This document shows positions 7,812-16,258 of a stretch of 25,321 bases of DNA, piece by piece (the first letter of the stretch is position 1; the number at the start of each line of letters is the position of its first letter). Below the pieces are notes generated by a model. The model was not told the origin of the DNA. It ran no database searches and saw only the letters and a program-made list of their open reading frames with translations. The stretch comes from an archaeon (GTDB lineage: Archaea > Thermoproteota > Bathyarchaeia > TCS64): NCBI GenBank assembly GCA_020444005.1, contig JAHLLU010000002.1, forward strand, positions 1-25,321, in the 5' to 3' direction. The position numbers and the translations under genes were made by a program.

Positions 7812-9193
7812 TCTACAAAACCATCACACAACTATCACAAGCTCTCCAAAACATGGAAACAACACCAACAGAACTAGCAGAAACCAGTATCAATCGACTG
7901 AAAGAACATGGACCTACTCTCAAATGCGTCGTAACCATCACCGAAAAAAGAGCCATGAAACAAGCGGAAAAAGCCGAAGAAGAGCTCAAATCAGGTAAAA
8001 ACAGGGGGTCTCTACACGGAATCCCATGGGGTGTCAAAGATCTTCTAGCAACGTCGGGGGGAATCCCCACAACATGGGGCGCATATCCCCTCCGAGAACA
8101 AAGATTCGATTATGATGCAACCGTCGTAAAAAAACTTGAGGAAGCGGGTTCTGTACTTGTCGCAAAACTCGCCATGATTGAATTAGCGGGGGGAATGGGG
8201 TACAGACAGCCAAACGCCAGCTTCACAGGTCCATGTGCTACCCCTTGGAGCCTACGACACTGGAGCGGTGGAAGTAGTAGCGGCTCAGGGTCAGCGGTAT
8301 CAGCTGGACTAGTCCCCTTTGCTATAGGCAGCGAGACATGGGGTAGCATACTGAGCCCAAGTAACAACTGTGGAGTAGCGGGACTCAGACCCACCTATGG
8401 ACGAGTGAGCAGATATGGTGCTATGGCGCTCAGCTGGACTCTCGATAAGCTAGGTCCATTGTGTCAGTGCGCCGATGACTGTGGGTTGGTGTTGGAGGCT
8501 ATCAGCGGTCCAGACTCTGCCGATCAGAGCACATATCCGGAGAAATGGCGGTATCAGCCTGAGGAACGAGACTATAAACTCGCTGTAATCAAGGATTATC
8601 TTGAGGGAAAACATGAGGCAGTGGTAGCAAACTTCAAACAAGCCATGAAAACACTGGAAAAATATTGTACAATCGAGGAGATCGAGTTCCCAGATTACCC
8701 CTATGAGGCGGTGACGAGAGCAATACTAAGTGGAGAAGCAGCCGCAGCCTTTGATGAGTTCACAGAGAAAGGCTTAGCATCAGAACTAACAGCACCAGAG
8801 GACCGATATGGCCCATATGCACGTTCACAGGTTCTCGCCAAGGATTATCTAAGAGCGCTTAGACTTCGGAGAAAGATGTGTAAAATAGCAGAGGACGTGA
8901 TGGAGCCATATGATGCGGTTATCGCGCCTACAAGCGGAACCACAGCGCACCCAATAGACAAGCCGTTCCCTGTCAAGCGACCATGGGCACAGGGAGACAT
9001 CATGGGCGCAGTTGGAAACGGAGCTGGACTACCGTCATTAGGGGTACAGAGTGGCTTCAGCGATGAGGGTTTACCGACTGGAATCCAGTTCATGGGAAGA
9101 CCATATGACGAGAACATCATATTGAGTATTGCTAAGATGTACCAGAATAGGACTGATTGGCATCTTCGGCATCCTGCGATGTTTGATGTTTGA
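7808..9193 (+). CDS. Amidase-signature family hydrolase (GatA/AtzE-like)
   Basis: A 461-residue enzyme of the amidase signature family, which splits amides with a Ser-cisSer-Lys triad. The lysine is in HGIPWGVKDLLAT (residue ~77). The Gly/Ser-rich loop GGSSSGSGSAVSAG holds the cis-serine, and the nucleophile is the Ser of GSETWGSI. Downstream are CGVAGLRPTYGRVS and a typical C-terminal substrate-pocket region (PTSGTTAHP, AVGNGAGLPSLGV). The usual DTGGSI motif is SETWGSI here, a variant that marks a subfamily distinct from canonical GatA. The start is GTG 7808, coupled to the small subunit. Substrate is unknown; candidates are small amides, biuret-like compounds or peptide amides. The other amide and peptide hydrolases in the window point to nitrogen salvage. 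Confidence 0.88.
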   Translation: MIYKTITQLSQALQNMETTPTELAETSINRLKEHGPTLKCVVTITEKRAMKQAEKAEEELKSGKNRGSLHGIPWGVKDLLATSGGIPTTWGAYPLREQRFDYDATVVKKLEEAGSVLVAKLAMIELAGGMGYRQPNASFTGPCATPWSLRHWSGGSSSGSGSAVSAGLVPFAIGSETWGSILSPSNNCGVAGLRPTYGRVSRYGAMALSWTLDKLGPLCQCADDCGLVLEAISGPDSADQSTYPEKWRYQPEERDYKLAVIKDYLEGKHEAVVANFKQAMKTLEKYCTIEEIEFPDYPYEAVTRAILSGEAAAAFDEFTEKGLASELTAPEDRYGPYARSQVLAKDYLRALRLRRKMCKIAEDVMEPYDAVIAPTSGTTAHPIDKPFPVKRPWAQGDIMGAVGNGAGLPSLGVQSGFSDEGLPTGIQFMGRPYDENIILSIAKMYQNRTDWHLRHPAMFDV

Positions 9194-9203
9194 TTTCGCG
9201 GGA

Positions 9204-9231
9204 GAACAGGTTACCATTTGGTAATTTGTTC
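9204..9231 (+). terminator. Hairpin terminator after the amidase
   Basis: GAACA (9204-9208) pairs with TGTTC (9227-9231), GG with TT by wobble, and TTACC (9211-9215) with GGTAA (9220-9224), leaving an ATTT loop. The 12-bp stem begins eleven bases after the amidase stop and is followed by CACTTTTAT. It looks like an intrinsic-type terminator or a 3'-end stabilising hairpin. Confidence 0.6.
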
Positions 9232-9243
9232 CACTTTTATATG

Positions 9244-9267
9244 AATATTGAAATATTTTCCAATATT
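9244..9267. repeat. Inverted repeat in the chemoreceptor upstream region
   Basis: AATATTG (9244-9250) and CAATATT (9261-9267) form a 7-bp inverted repeat with a 10-base spacer, ~125 bases before the chemoreceptor start. It could be an operator or simply AT-rich chance structure. The rest of the 9232-9391 spacer holds no gene. Confidence 0.35.
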
Positions 9268-9391
9268 AACTGTTGTTTAATGAAATTTAGTTAAACCAGT
9301 AATTATTATCCACAGTCTAGTATTTACCTATGATAAAGGGAACCACACACACCACTAAATTAAATCTGGTTTTGGGGATAGTTGAAGAAAA

Positions 9392-11515
9392 ATGAAAATG
9401 AGGAATATGCTTTTTGGCATAATACTTTTGAGTCTAGTTCTAAACTCAGGGGCTATAGTCCTATTCACTTCACTACAAATACAGCAAATAGGTGAAGCAA
9501 CGTCAGGGACAAGCCACGACCAGTTGAAGAACACCGTTGGTACAGACGTCAAGGATATTGCCATAGGCATCAAAGAATCACTAGATCACCAGATGACAAA
9601 CCAGTATGATATGGTTGATACCTGGGTTAAATCACCAACAGTCATCAATACAGCGAGAATGGCGAAGGACTATTCTTTAGAAGAATTATATGAGAAATGG
9701 AGCGCTTCAGCTACACGCCAGTATGAGGAAGGTGAAGCAGTTGGCGATGGCGACGTCAGCAACGACTTGGATCCGGAGGCATCAAAGTACTTAATCAGAC
9801 TATCAAATGAATTGGGCACTTTCCCAGAGATATTCTTCACAGACTACCGTGGCTACGTAATTGCAGCAAATGGAGTTACTGGAGACTTTGATCAGGGACC
9901 AGATGACTGGAGAGTCTTCCTAGATAGCACCGGAGAACCGTACTATAAGAGGCATGACCCTGCTCCCGGTGGAGAGGGTTGGTATAGAGAGTGTTCCAAC
10001 TCTGAAGATGGGCTCTATATCAGTGAGGTTGCTTGGGATGATAGTACAGAAACTTGGGGAGTCGAGATTATTAGACAGATTGTTGATCCGGATACGGGAG
10101 AATATCTTGGTCAGATGAAGGCAGTCTTTGATTACGGTGAGTTCATAAAGGACTTTGTTACACCTGAGACCTTTGATGTATACGAGGTTAAAATCGTAAA
10201 CAATGAAGGGGTTATTGTAGCAACGTCTGAGTCAGACACAAGCAAGATCAATAATAAAGGAGTCAAGTTATCCAGCCTATCATCGGTTGCAGCCATCCTA
10301 GCAGGCGAGGACCACGGCTACGTATACGAGACAGATGAGGATGAAGAAGATGTGCTTACAGGATACGCTGTATCAGATGACGTAAACGAACACATCATAC
10401 TAGCTTCAAAGAAGAGCGAAGTAGTACTCAGCCCCATCAACGCATTCGTTACTGATCTTGAAAAGTCCATTAATGCATATGGTAACTCCATCAGAAGCAG
10501 TACAATGTTGATAGCAGGAGGAATCGGAGCATTAAGCCTAGTAATCGGATACTTTATGATCAACAGATTCACCAAGCCACTCACACTCCTAGTCTCAGAC
10601 GCTAAGATAGTAGCGGAGGGAAAACTCAACCATGAGTTTGAAGCACAGGAGAAAGATGATGAGATTGGTGAAGTCATACGTGCAATCAAGGACATGGTGA
10701 ATAGCACAGCGTCTCTCATCAGAAACGTTCGTGGAGCATCAGACGAGGTAGTAGCTATGAGTCAAGAATTTAGCTCTACAACGCAACAGGTGAACGCCAG
10801 TATGCAACAAGTAGCATCTGCTACACAGCAGATAGCTAATGGAGCGGCACAGCTTTCAACTCTATCACAAGAGTCAAGCAACAATGCAAGCCAGCTAGCT
10901 GCGGTACTGCAGCAGACTGGAGCAAACAGCGAGAAAGCAGGTGCAAGTATCCAGCAGATCATGGCGGCGATGGAAACAACCACACATACTGTTGAGAACA
11001 TGGATATTTCCCTTGAGGAGATCGGTAATCTAGCTAATATCGTAACTGATGTGGCTAACCAGACTCAGCTACTAGCCCTAAACGCGGCCATAGAGGCAGC
11101 TAGAGCAGGTGAAGCAGGAAGAGGCTTCGCAGTAGTAGCAGATGCAGTCAGGGAGCTATCAGAGCAGACAAACCAAGCAGCTGAAGACACACTGAAATCA
11201 GTTGGTGATGTCCAGCAGAATGGAAAATCAGCTATTGAGGTTGCTCGCTCATCTGCGAAGGAGGCATCATCTGGAGTTGAGGTCATTAACCAAACCATCA
11301 CAGGCGTTAACCAAGGTGTAAGCGCCATCGAGACAGTGGTGAATGCTATCGACGAGATTGCCAGCATAGCACAGGAGTCTGCTGCAAGCGTTGAGGAAAA
11401 CACTGCGTCTGTTGAAGAACAGACAGCGGCGATGAATCAACTAGCGGATAACGCGTCTAAGCTAGAAGACATTGCATCTAGATTACAGGATGAGATGACT
11501 AAATTCGTTCTGTAA
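9392..11515 (+). CDS. Methyl-accepting chemotaxis protein with extracellular Cache domain
   Basis: A 707-residue transmembrane receptor. The first membrane helix spans residues ~6-28. A large extracellular Cache-type sensor (~35-365) contains [13 protein letters not shown] and [27 protein letters not shown], typical of double-Cache domains that bind amino acids or other small ligands. The second helix is at ~370-390, the HAMP linker at ~391-445, and the cytoplasmic coiled-coil signalling domain at ~450-707. The hairpin tip reads [22 protein letters not shown] (residues ~568-588). At the position usually held by glutamate in VADEVR there is alanine. ATG 9392 was chosen as the first start; ATG 9398 follows two codons later. 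There are no CheA, CheW or CheY genes nearby, so it would depend on a distant array. Pilus-based movement is one possible output (inference). Confidence 0.93.
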   Translation: MKMRNMLFGIILLSLVLNSGAIVLFTSLQIQQIGEATSGTSHDQLKNTVGTDVKDIAIGIKESLDHQMTNQYDMVDTWVKSPTVINTARMAKDYSLEELYEKWSASATRQYEEGEAVGDGDVSNDLDPEASKYLIRLSNELGTFPEIFFTDYRGYVIAANGVTGDFDQGPDDWRVFLDSTGEPYYKRHDPAPGGEGWYRECSNSEDGLYISEVAWDDSTETWGVEIIRQIVDPDTGEYLGQMKAVFDYGEFIKDFVTPETFDVYEVKIVNNEGVIVATSESDTSKINNKGVKLSSLSSVAAILAGEDHGYVYETDEDEEDVLTGYAVSDDVNEHIILASKKSEVVLSPINAFVTDLEKSINAYGNSIRSSTMLIAGGIGALSLVIGYFMINRFTKPLTLLVSDAKIVAEGKLNHEFEAQEKDDEIGEVIRAIKDMVNSTASLIRNVRGASDEVVAMSQEFSSTTQQVNASMQQVASATQQIANGAAQLSTLSQESSNNASQLAAVLQQTGANSEKAGASIQQIMAAMETTTHTVENMDISLEEIGNLANIVTDVANQTQLLALNAAIEAARAGEAGRGFAVVADAVRELSEQTNQAAEDTLKSVGDVQQNGKSAIEVARSSAKEASSGVEVINQTITGVNQGVSAIETVVNAIDEIASIAQESAASVEENTASVEEQTAAMNQLADNASKLEDIASRLQDEMTKFVL

Positions 11516-11577
11516 ACTCCTCCATACCCTATTTTTATATATTTGAAAATATTTTGCCCATATTTATGGACGTTATT

Positions 11578-12111
11578 TTATTCTTCGCGGATTACAACAG
11601 TGTCCGAAAGGTAGTTGAATAGCCGCTGGTTCTTGTCACGGTACATGAAGTAGCCGATAAGGAAGTCAAAAGGCAGTAGGAACACTTTACCGAATGCCTC
11701 GATGGCTGCGTCTATGAGACTTAGAGGTGCTCCGCCTTCCTTTGTGATTCTTAGGTTCATCACTTTCTTGCCGATGCTTTGACCATAGTAATGGTCCATG
11801 AACATGAAGTAGAGGAACTCTAGTATGTTGTTGAGTCCGAATGTTACGTTTACACCCTGTACCATTCGGTATCCCGGTAGGTTCAGGAAACTCAGTAGTA
11901 TGCCTAGTATCATCCCGTCTATGATTAACGCGATGAATCGTTGAGTCCATGTAGCTAGCTCAATGTATCCTTGTCCTGTGGGTTTCATGAGTTGCGCACC
12001 GCATTTGGGGCAGTACATGTCGCCTTCATGATATTCTGTTCCGCATTGATCACAGTAGTGTTTGGTTTCTTGTTCGGTGTTGTTGAGGTCCGTGTTTTCA
12101 TCGGCAGCCAT
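11578..12111 (-). CDS. RDD-family membrane protein with N-terminal zinc ribbon
   Basis: A 177-residue protein. The N-terminal ~45 residues form a zinc ribbon (CDQCG...CPKCG). The rest is an RDD domain: TWTQRFIALIIDGMILGI begins the first helix, with the Arg and Asp that name the family. A second helix pair surrounds FLYFMFMDHYYGQSIGKKVMNLRIT, and a last helix is at ~145-165. RDD proteins are integral membrane proteins with roles proposed in transport or membrane stress; the zinc-ribbon fusion is common in archaea. A TTTATA box at 12146-12151 (minus) predicts a short leader before ATG 12111. The gene stands alone and converges on the chemoreceptor. Specific function is unknown. Confidence 0.85.
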   Translation of the reverse strand: MAADENTDLNNTEQETKHYCDQCGTEYHEGDMYCPKCGAQLMKPTGQGYIELATWTQRFIALIIDGMILGILLSFLNLPGYRMVQGVNVTFGLNNILEFLYFMFMDHYYGQSIGKKVMNLRITKEGGAPLSLIDAAIEAFGKVFLLPFDFLIGYFMYRDKNQRLFNYLSDTVVIREE

Positions 12112-12163
12112 TTTATTATTCGCATGAAAAGTTGGTTCCTGATTCTATAAAGGATTCTATCGT

Positions 12164-12195
12164 AAAAGAGTGAAAAATAAGAAAAAAGGAACTTT
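12164..12195 (-). terminator. T-rich terminator of the M81 peptidase gene
   Basis: On the minus strand, directly after the stop codon at 12197, the sequence has T-rich runs (CCTTTTTTCTTATTTTTC), the usual archaeal termination signal. Confidence 0.45.
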
Positions 12196-12196
12196 T

Positions 12197-13684
12197 CTAG
12201 GATTCTACCAAGGGATATAGGTTCTTGGGGATGTTTTTGTATGTATGTTGGCTTACATCAGCTGGTCCCAGTCCTGGGGCATCAATGACAACGATACTGC
12301 CCGCATGGTCATTATAGAATGCTCGGAAATGTACTCTGGACTTTATTGCCACTATGTCTAGGTCGTCGAGGCTCAGATTGACGGCGGGAAAAATCGCATC
12401 ATCTAGTACCTGATGTAATGTTGGTGTTAGTATTACGTGGTTATTATCCCCAAAGCTCAGTACAGCCGTATAACCAAGTTTTCGTGTGTCACCGTGACTC
12501 ATGGGACCCGATAACACGTATTGGCATTCATCGAGGAAAGTAACCTCTCCAGGTATCTCCACAGGTTCACCCGCGTATTTTCCGGTTCTACCTCCAACCT
12601 TAACGGTTACCTTCTCGCCTAATGCAGCGTTTTGCTTGATTGTTTTGATCGCTTTTTCATCAGAGATGGTGGCTACACAGAAATTACTTGCACCTTGATC
12701 AATTAGTTCCTTTAGTATCCAGGTGCTATCACCAATGCGGTCACTGTGGTCAGCGATTATCACGGGAGTCTTGTCCTTTTTTGTTAGCTGTATCGCTTCT
12801 TTGACGCCTTCTTTTGTCTTGGGTAGCTTTTTACCCGCGAATGGCTCCCGTAGACTCCAAATGTAATCTGAGACATCTTTTGTAATTTTGTCTGCTAATT
12901 GTATGTTATTATCGGTTATGGCTATCACAGTCGCCCCGACATCAGGCACATCAGCATATGCGAAACCAAAAGCTACACTAACACTGATACACTCCGGTTC
13001 ATCAATCTCCCACTTCTTCGCACGTTCCATTATATCTTTGGCTGGGTACTCGCCGGTTCCCTGATATACGCTCGGTGTGATGATCCCCGGCTTCTTGATA
13101 CTCATAACCGGTTTCAACTCCCCGCGAAGTGTCTTAATCAAGCATTTCGCTGCTGTGTAGCCTATCTCCTCGCTGTCAACATGGGGATAGGTCTTTAGGA
13201 TGAATACTCCATCCGCAGCATCAGTTAGTTCATGGTCCTCATTGGCGTGAAGATCAAGTGTAACCATTATCGGTACATCTGGTCCAACGACCTCTCTGCA
13301 TCGTCTGACTATCTCTGCCTCGGGTTTCATGTATCCTTTTGCAGCCATTGCGCCATGCAGGGCTAGTAAAACACCATCAACTGGACCATTTTTCTCCAGT
13401 TCTTCTGCTATGCCTTTGCTGTACTTGTCGAAGCACTCTGTTGTGAGCCAGCTTCCGCTACTGCCTCCGCGGCTTTTTCTAGCTGCAAGTAGCCCCACTA
13501 GCTCTATGTTATCTTCCTCTTCTGATGCTAGGATGAATCCGTTGATGTAGTTGGGGATTCCTCGGCTCCGTTCAAGTACTTCTCTACCATATTCAACGCC
13601 TCCAGCCTCGAAATCCTCTACAGTTGTGGGTTTTGGGCAAAACGTACAGGTTTCATGACTAAAAGATGCGACACCAATTCTCAA
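12197..13684 (-). CDS. M81-family metallopeptidase (MlrC-like)
   Basis: A ~495-residue enzyme of the MlrC/DUF1485 family, named for the microcystin-breakdown enzyme that cleaves linear peptides with unusual amino acids. Family marks are FSHETCTF near the N-terminus (metal-ligand region), LLALHGAM, VTLDLHAN (Asp and His metal ligands), KTYPHVDSEEIG, and a C-terminal MlrC_C region (GDTRKLGYTAVLSFGDNN onward). A zinc-dependent peptide or amide hydrolase in the cytoplasm is likely. Start choice: AGGTGA (13690-13695) is followed five bases later by TTG 13684, which gives the family-like N-terminus MRIGVASFSHET. The GTG at 13693 lies inside that ribosome site and GTG 13687 is too close to it. With the D-aminoacylase and amidase, it suggests use of D-residue peptides. 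Confidence 0.88.
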   Translation of the reverse strand: MRIGVASFSHETCTFCPKPTTVEDFEAGGVEYGREVLERSRGIPNYINGFILASEEEDNIELVGLLAARKSRGGSSGSWLTTECFDKYSKGIAEELEKNGPVDGVLLALHGAMAAKGYMKPEAEIVRRCREVVGPDVPIMVTLDLHANEDHELTDAADGVFILKTYPHVDSEEIGYTAAKCLIKTLRGELKPVMSIKKPGIITPSVYQGTGEYPAKDIMERAKKWEIDEPECISVSVAFGFAYADVPDVGATVIAITDNNIQLADKITKDVSDYIWSLREPFAGKKLPKTKEGVKEAIQLTKKDKTPVIIADHSDRIGDSTWILKELIDQGASNFCVATISDEKAIKTIKQNAALGEKVTVKVGGRTGKYAGEPVEIPGEVTFLDECQYVLSGPMSHGDTRKLGYTAVLSFGDNNHVILTPTLHQVLDDAIFPAVNLSLDDLDIVAIKSRVHFRAFYNDHAGSIVVIDAPGLGPADVSQHTYKNIPKNLYPLVES

Positions 13685-13723
13685 CACTGTCACCTAAATA
13701 TGATACTAATTCTGAGGATAAAA

Positions 13724-13740
13724 CAATATACAATAAAAAA
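13724..13740 (-). promoter_or_regulatory. Terminator and TATA element ahead of the M81 gene
   Basis: On the minus strand a T6 run (13735-13740) follows the stop of the NimA-like gene and probably ends its transcript. It continues directly into TTGTATATTG, a TATA-like box ~26 bases before the predicted M81 transcript start near 13702. Confidence 0.4.
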
Positions 13741-13743
13741 GAA

Positions 13744-14232
13744 TTAGAGACTGATCTCAGCTGATTTCTTACCAGTCATGTACTCTATAAGGATTCTACC
13801 AACCACTGTTGACGGGATTCCTTCACTGTTTATCATACGATCCATGATAGATTCAGGTTCAGGCTCAATCTGGTTAATCATGGTCTTGAACACGTGACGC
13901 TTGATCTCAGTGTCCTCGATAAACTCGATTTCTCCCCGAAACATAACTGATGCATAAAGGTGGCTACACTCTCCCTTATGGTATCCATGATCAAGCAAGG
14001 CTTGCCCCCACACCACTGGGTTGGCTCTCATATAATCAAGTTTCTTGCCCTCTGAAGCACTGTGGAAGTAGATGCAGTTCTCTGCTTCATCATAGCTGTG
14101 ACTGAGTGATACGAGGTATGGTTCACCTTCTTTCACCAACGCGAGTGTGACGTAGTTGGTCTCTTTTAGTATCTTCTTGAGATTCTCGGGGTCTTTGATC
14201 TCTTTATCCTGTCTTCTTAGATGGTAAAGCAT
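13744..14232 (-). CDS. NimA-like flavin-binding (pyridoxamine oxidase fold) protein
   Basis: A 162-residue protein of the split-barrel PNPOx-like superfamily. The N-terminus LRRQDKEIKDPENLKKIL matches the start of 5-nitroimidazole-resistance (NimA) type proteins. It is followed by the barrel strands NYVTLALVKEGEPYLVSLSHSYDEAENCIYFHSASEGKKLDYMRANP, a family signature region that binds FMN or heme. The C-terminal half (LYASVMFRGEIEFIED) completes the barrel. It probably reduces a small molecule with a flavin, but the substrate is unknown. ATG 14232 is chosen because a TTTTATA box (14254-14260, minus) lies 25 bases upstream, giving a leaderless transcript; the frame is also open to TTG 14274, on the far side of that box. 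Confidence 0.82.
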   Translation of the reverse strand: MLYHLRRQDKEIKDPENLKKILKETNYVTLALVKEGEPYLVSLSHSYDEAENCIYFHSASEGKKLDYMRANPVVWGQALLDHGYHKGECSHLYASVMFRGEIEFIEDTEIKRHVFKTMINQIEPEPESIMDRMINSEGIPSTVVGRILIEYMTGKKSAEISL

Positions 14233-14253
14233 ACCCTTTCTCTGCGATGGGTC

Positions 14254-14260
14254 TATAAAA
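14254..14260 (-). promoter_or_regulatory. TATA box of the NimA-like gene
   Basis: TTTTATA on the minus strand is centred 25 bases before ATG 14232, which supports that start and a leaderless mRNA. Confidence 0.6.
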
Positions 14261-14311
14261 GTTAGAATTCTCAATAAATTTGATATTATAGCTTAAGCAT
14301 AATTGATTTGA

Positions 14312-14776
14312 TTAAGACTCGTGAAAACATGCGCCTGCACCTGTGAAGAGTAATTCACCTTCATCATTTTCAAACCAAACATAAATACTAATTACTATGG
14401 GTCCATGACAGTTTATCCTTCTACCAAAATTCACATAGTGTGTTGTATCCTGACCCGCAATCGTATAATCGTCTTTTCTGAAAAGATGAGGCATTTCGCT
14501 GTTTCTATTATTTTGACGTACATGTATATTTCGAATAACAGCCTGAGTGTTTATCTTAAATCTAAGCCATGCCCCGTGGAGATATGTTCTTTCACTATCT
14601 AGAAACGATGGGGAGGGAATTGGGATATGGAACCAATTGCCAGAGCCTCCTTTTTGTTTAATTAAAGTGCCCCAACCAGCACGTCTCATATATAGCCCAT
14701 TATCTGTGTCAGTAAATTCTTTTGTCAATTCGGGTACAATGGAAACTCCATGTGCCCAAAACGAGTTTAATGACAT
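14312..14776 (-). CDS. DUF6623-like protein
   Basis: A 154-residue protein with no signal peptide or membrane segment. It starts MSLNSFWAHGVSIVPE, has GWGTLIKQKGGSGNWFHIPIPSP in the middle, and ends LLFTGAGACFHES. This order (SFWxHG, GWGT, NWFHxPIPxP, GA) recalls DUF6623, a mostly beta-strand family of unknown function. The link is from memory and needs a profile search. An alternating pattern of hydrophobic residues fits a beta sandwich. The gene is AT-richer than its neighbours. It is divergent from a small membrane protein and upstream of the NimA-like gene, which has its own promoter. No enzymatic motif can be seen. Confidence 0.65.
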   Translation of the reverse strand: MSLNSFWAHGVSIVPELTKEFTDTDNGLYMRRAGWGTLIKQKGGSGNWFHIPIPSPSFLDSERTYLHGAWLRFKINTQAVIRNIHVRQNNRNSEMPHLFRKDDYTIAGQDTTHYVNFGRRINCHGPIVISIYVWFENDEGELLFTGAGACFHES

Positions 14777-14870
14777 ATCTATTTCACTTTACCCTTTGAT
14801 ATTATTCTCGTCGTAGTGCTTACGCAGCAGCAACGAGTAAGGTGGTTTTTCTATAGATTTTCTCTGTAAT

Positions 14871-14904
14871 GTCACTGTAACTTTATTTCGATAGTGACAG
14901 TTAC
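14871..14904. repeat. Interleaved inverted repeats between divergent genes
   Basis: GTCACT (14871-14876) is complementary to AGTGAC (14893-14898), and GTAAC (14877-14881) to GTTAC (14900-14904). The two pairs interleave, so the same units recur on opposite strands. This may be a regulator site in the 170-base spacer between the DUF6623-like gene and the membrane-protein gene; an RNA fold is less likely. Confidence 0.4.
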
Positions 14905-14946
14905 TATTGATATTATTCATAACAAATTATCTAACGAGGCGGTTTT

Positions 14947-15321
14947 ATGTCAGGGATACTCTATCCGAAACTGTTTACAGGTGTAAAAGAAGAGAATGAT
15001 GAGATAAGAAAAAAGAGGCTACTTTGGCAAATAGGTTTCTTAGTGTCGTGTATGGTAGGCGTCTTAGGAAGTTTTTTTGTAGAAGTATGGTTTCTACAGG
15101 AAAAGCCATTAAATATGCTACACGTTGGAGCTAGCATTTTTTTGGGTTTACTTGTTTTTAATTATATCCATAAAAATTCTCTTGATCCAGATAACCCTAA
15201 CATAGGTCAACTAACACTAGCTTTCACAAATGGGTATTTTTACCCATCAATATTACCAGCGATACAAAAAGCCATAGAACCAACCCAAGCCTTAACACTA
15301 ATTCTTCAACAAATTTTCTAA
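14947..15321 (+). CDS. Small membrane protein of unknown function
   Basis: A 124-residue protein that I do not recognise. A charged N-terminus (KEENDEIRKKRLLW) is followed by two clear hydrophobic helices (residues ~28-47 and ~57-76), then a more polar stretch (HKNSLDPDNPNIGQ) and a semi-hydrophobic C-terminus. A weak ribosome site (GAGGCGG) lies just before ATG 14947. Like the DUF6623-like gene it is AT-rich compared with the surrounding genes, and the two face away from each other across a spacer with interleaved inverted repeats. They may have arrived together. No enzymatic residues can be named. Confidence 0.6.
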   Translation: MSGILYPKLFTGVKEENDEIRKKRLLWQIGFLVSCMVGVLGSFFVEVWFLQEKPLNMLHVGASIFLGLLVFNYIHKNSLDPDNPNIGQLTLAFTNGYFYPSILPAIQKAIEPTQALTLILQQIF

Positions 15322-15469
15322 CACCAATACCCTTTTTCGAGTCCTTATTCAGGTCAATTTCAAATTAAGTTTTCATTAATATCTCCCACAAGCACTCCCC
15401 AATATACGGTACTGAAAATTTTAAAATATGGTCTCGGTTTGAGCACCGTAAAAACTCATATCTATAAGC

Positions 15470-15476
15470 TATAAAA
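15470..15476 (+). promoter_or_regulatory. TATA box of the prepilin peptidase gene
   Basis: TATAAAA is centred ~33 bases before ATG 15506, predicting a leader of about seven bases. The spacer 15322-15469 has no gene; a TACGGT (15405-15410) and ACCGTA (15445-15450) inverted pair is its only visible structure. Confidence 0.45.
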
Positions 15477-15505
15477 GTTAAAAACCAAGGGGACAAACAC
15501 AGGGC

Positions 15506-16258
15506 ATGAGCCCCTTTGCACTCACTTTAGATTATATTAGGGTGCTAATCGCGTTAGCGATGTTGGGCTATGCATCTTACAAGGACATCAAGACACGTGA
15601 AATTCATGATATTGTATGGATAATACCCGCTGGAATAGGATTGCTGATTGACGCTTACGAGATAATCGTTGGAGACCTATCAGCTACAGGGGCATTGTAT
15701 AATATCGGGTTCATGGTTATTTTATCGGGAATTCTCTGGTATCTGAGCCTCTTCGGTGAAGCTGACCTGATCGCATTCGTAGCATTATCAGTGATACATC
15801 CAAGAACACCATTATTCGGATACATTGGATATACACCCTTGTTGTTCTCGTTTACAATGATAGCAAACTCGGCTATCGCAGGAGTATTGATGGCTTTCTA
15901 CACACTCATAGCTAACCTTGCTCAGTCGAGTAACGCGAACCTATTCGAACGCCACGAGGATATATCGGTAGTTAAGAAGATCGCGTTATTGTTTACTGGT
16001 AGAAACATACCAGTAAAATCCCTTAGAGGACCACCATTTGAGTACCCGCTTGAGGTTAGGGGCGAGCTTGTGTTGAGACCGGATATTTTTGATGATGATG
16101 AGGCATGGAAAGTCTTCAGGTATCTGCGTGAGCGGGGGGTGAAAAGGGTCTGGGTCTCATCGACCCTGCCGTATATTGTTGTTTTATTGGTGGGTTATCT
16201 TATCTCGGTTGTTTTTGGTGATGTGATGTTCAGAATCATGTCTATGCTTCTCTTGTGA
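15506..16258 (+). CDS. A24-family prepilin/archaellin peptidase
   Basis: A 250-residue membrane aspartic peptidase that removes class III signal peptides from archaeal pilins and archaellins. The two catalytic aspartates are Asp27 in SYKDIKTREI and Asp87 in FGEAD, the archaeal form of the GxGD motif. There are about six membrane helices (first at ~10-25, last at ~228-248) and a soluble segment at ~150-220 (RNIPVKSLRGPPFEYP onward). That loop, ending in a conserved-looking PPFEYP-RGELVLRPDIFDDD region, sits before the last helix as in FlaK/PibD-like enzymes. It would process the two pilins encoded at 22841-23744. It is on the opposite strand ~2 kb from the pilus operon, and its 3' end overlaps the convergent amidohydrolase gene by 17 bases. 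Confidence 0.9.
   Translation: MSPFALTLDYIRVLIALAMLGYASYKDIKTREIHDIVWIIPAGIGLLIDAYEIIVGDLSATGALYNIGFMVILSGILWYLSLFGEADLIAFVALSVIHPRTPLFGYIGYTPLLFSFTMIANSAIAGVLMAFYTLIANLAQSSNANLFERHEDISVVKKIALLFTGRNIPVKSLRGPPFEYPLEVRGELVLRPDIFDDDEAWKVFRYLRERGVKRVWVSSTLPYIVVLLVGYLISVVFGDVMFRIMSMLLL

Noticed and set aside
8110..8394. Minus-strand frame inside the amidase gene
   Set aside because: It is antisense to the Gly/Ser-rich catalytic region and shows no protein features of its own.
12141..12160. Direct repeat GATTCTAT upstream of the RDD gene
   Set aside because: Two 8-base copies near a TATA box are weak evidence; similar GATTCTA strings occur by chance elsewhere in the window.
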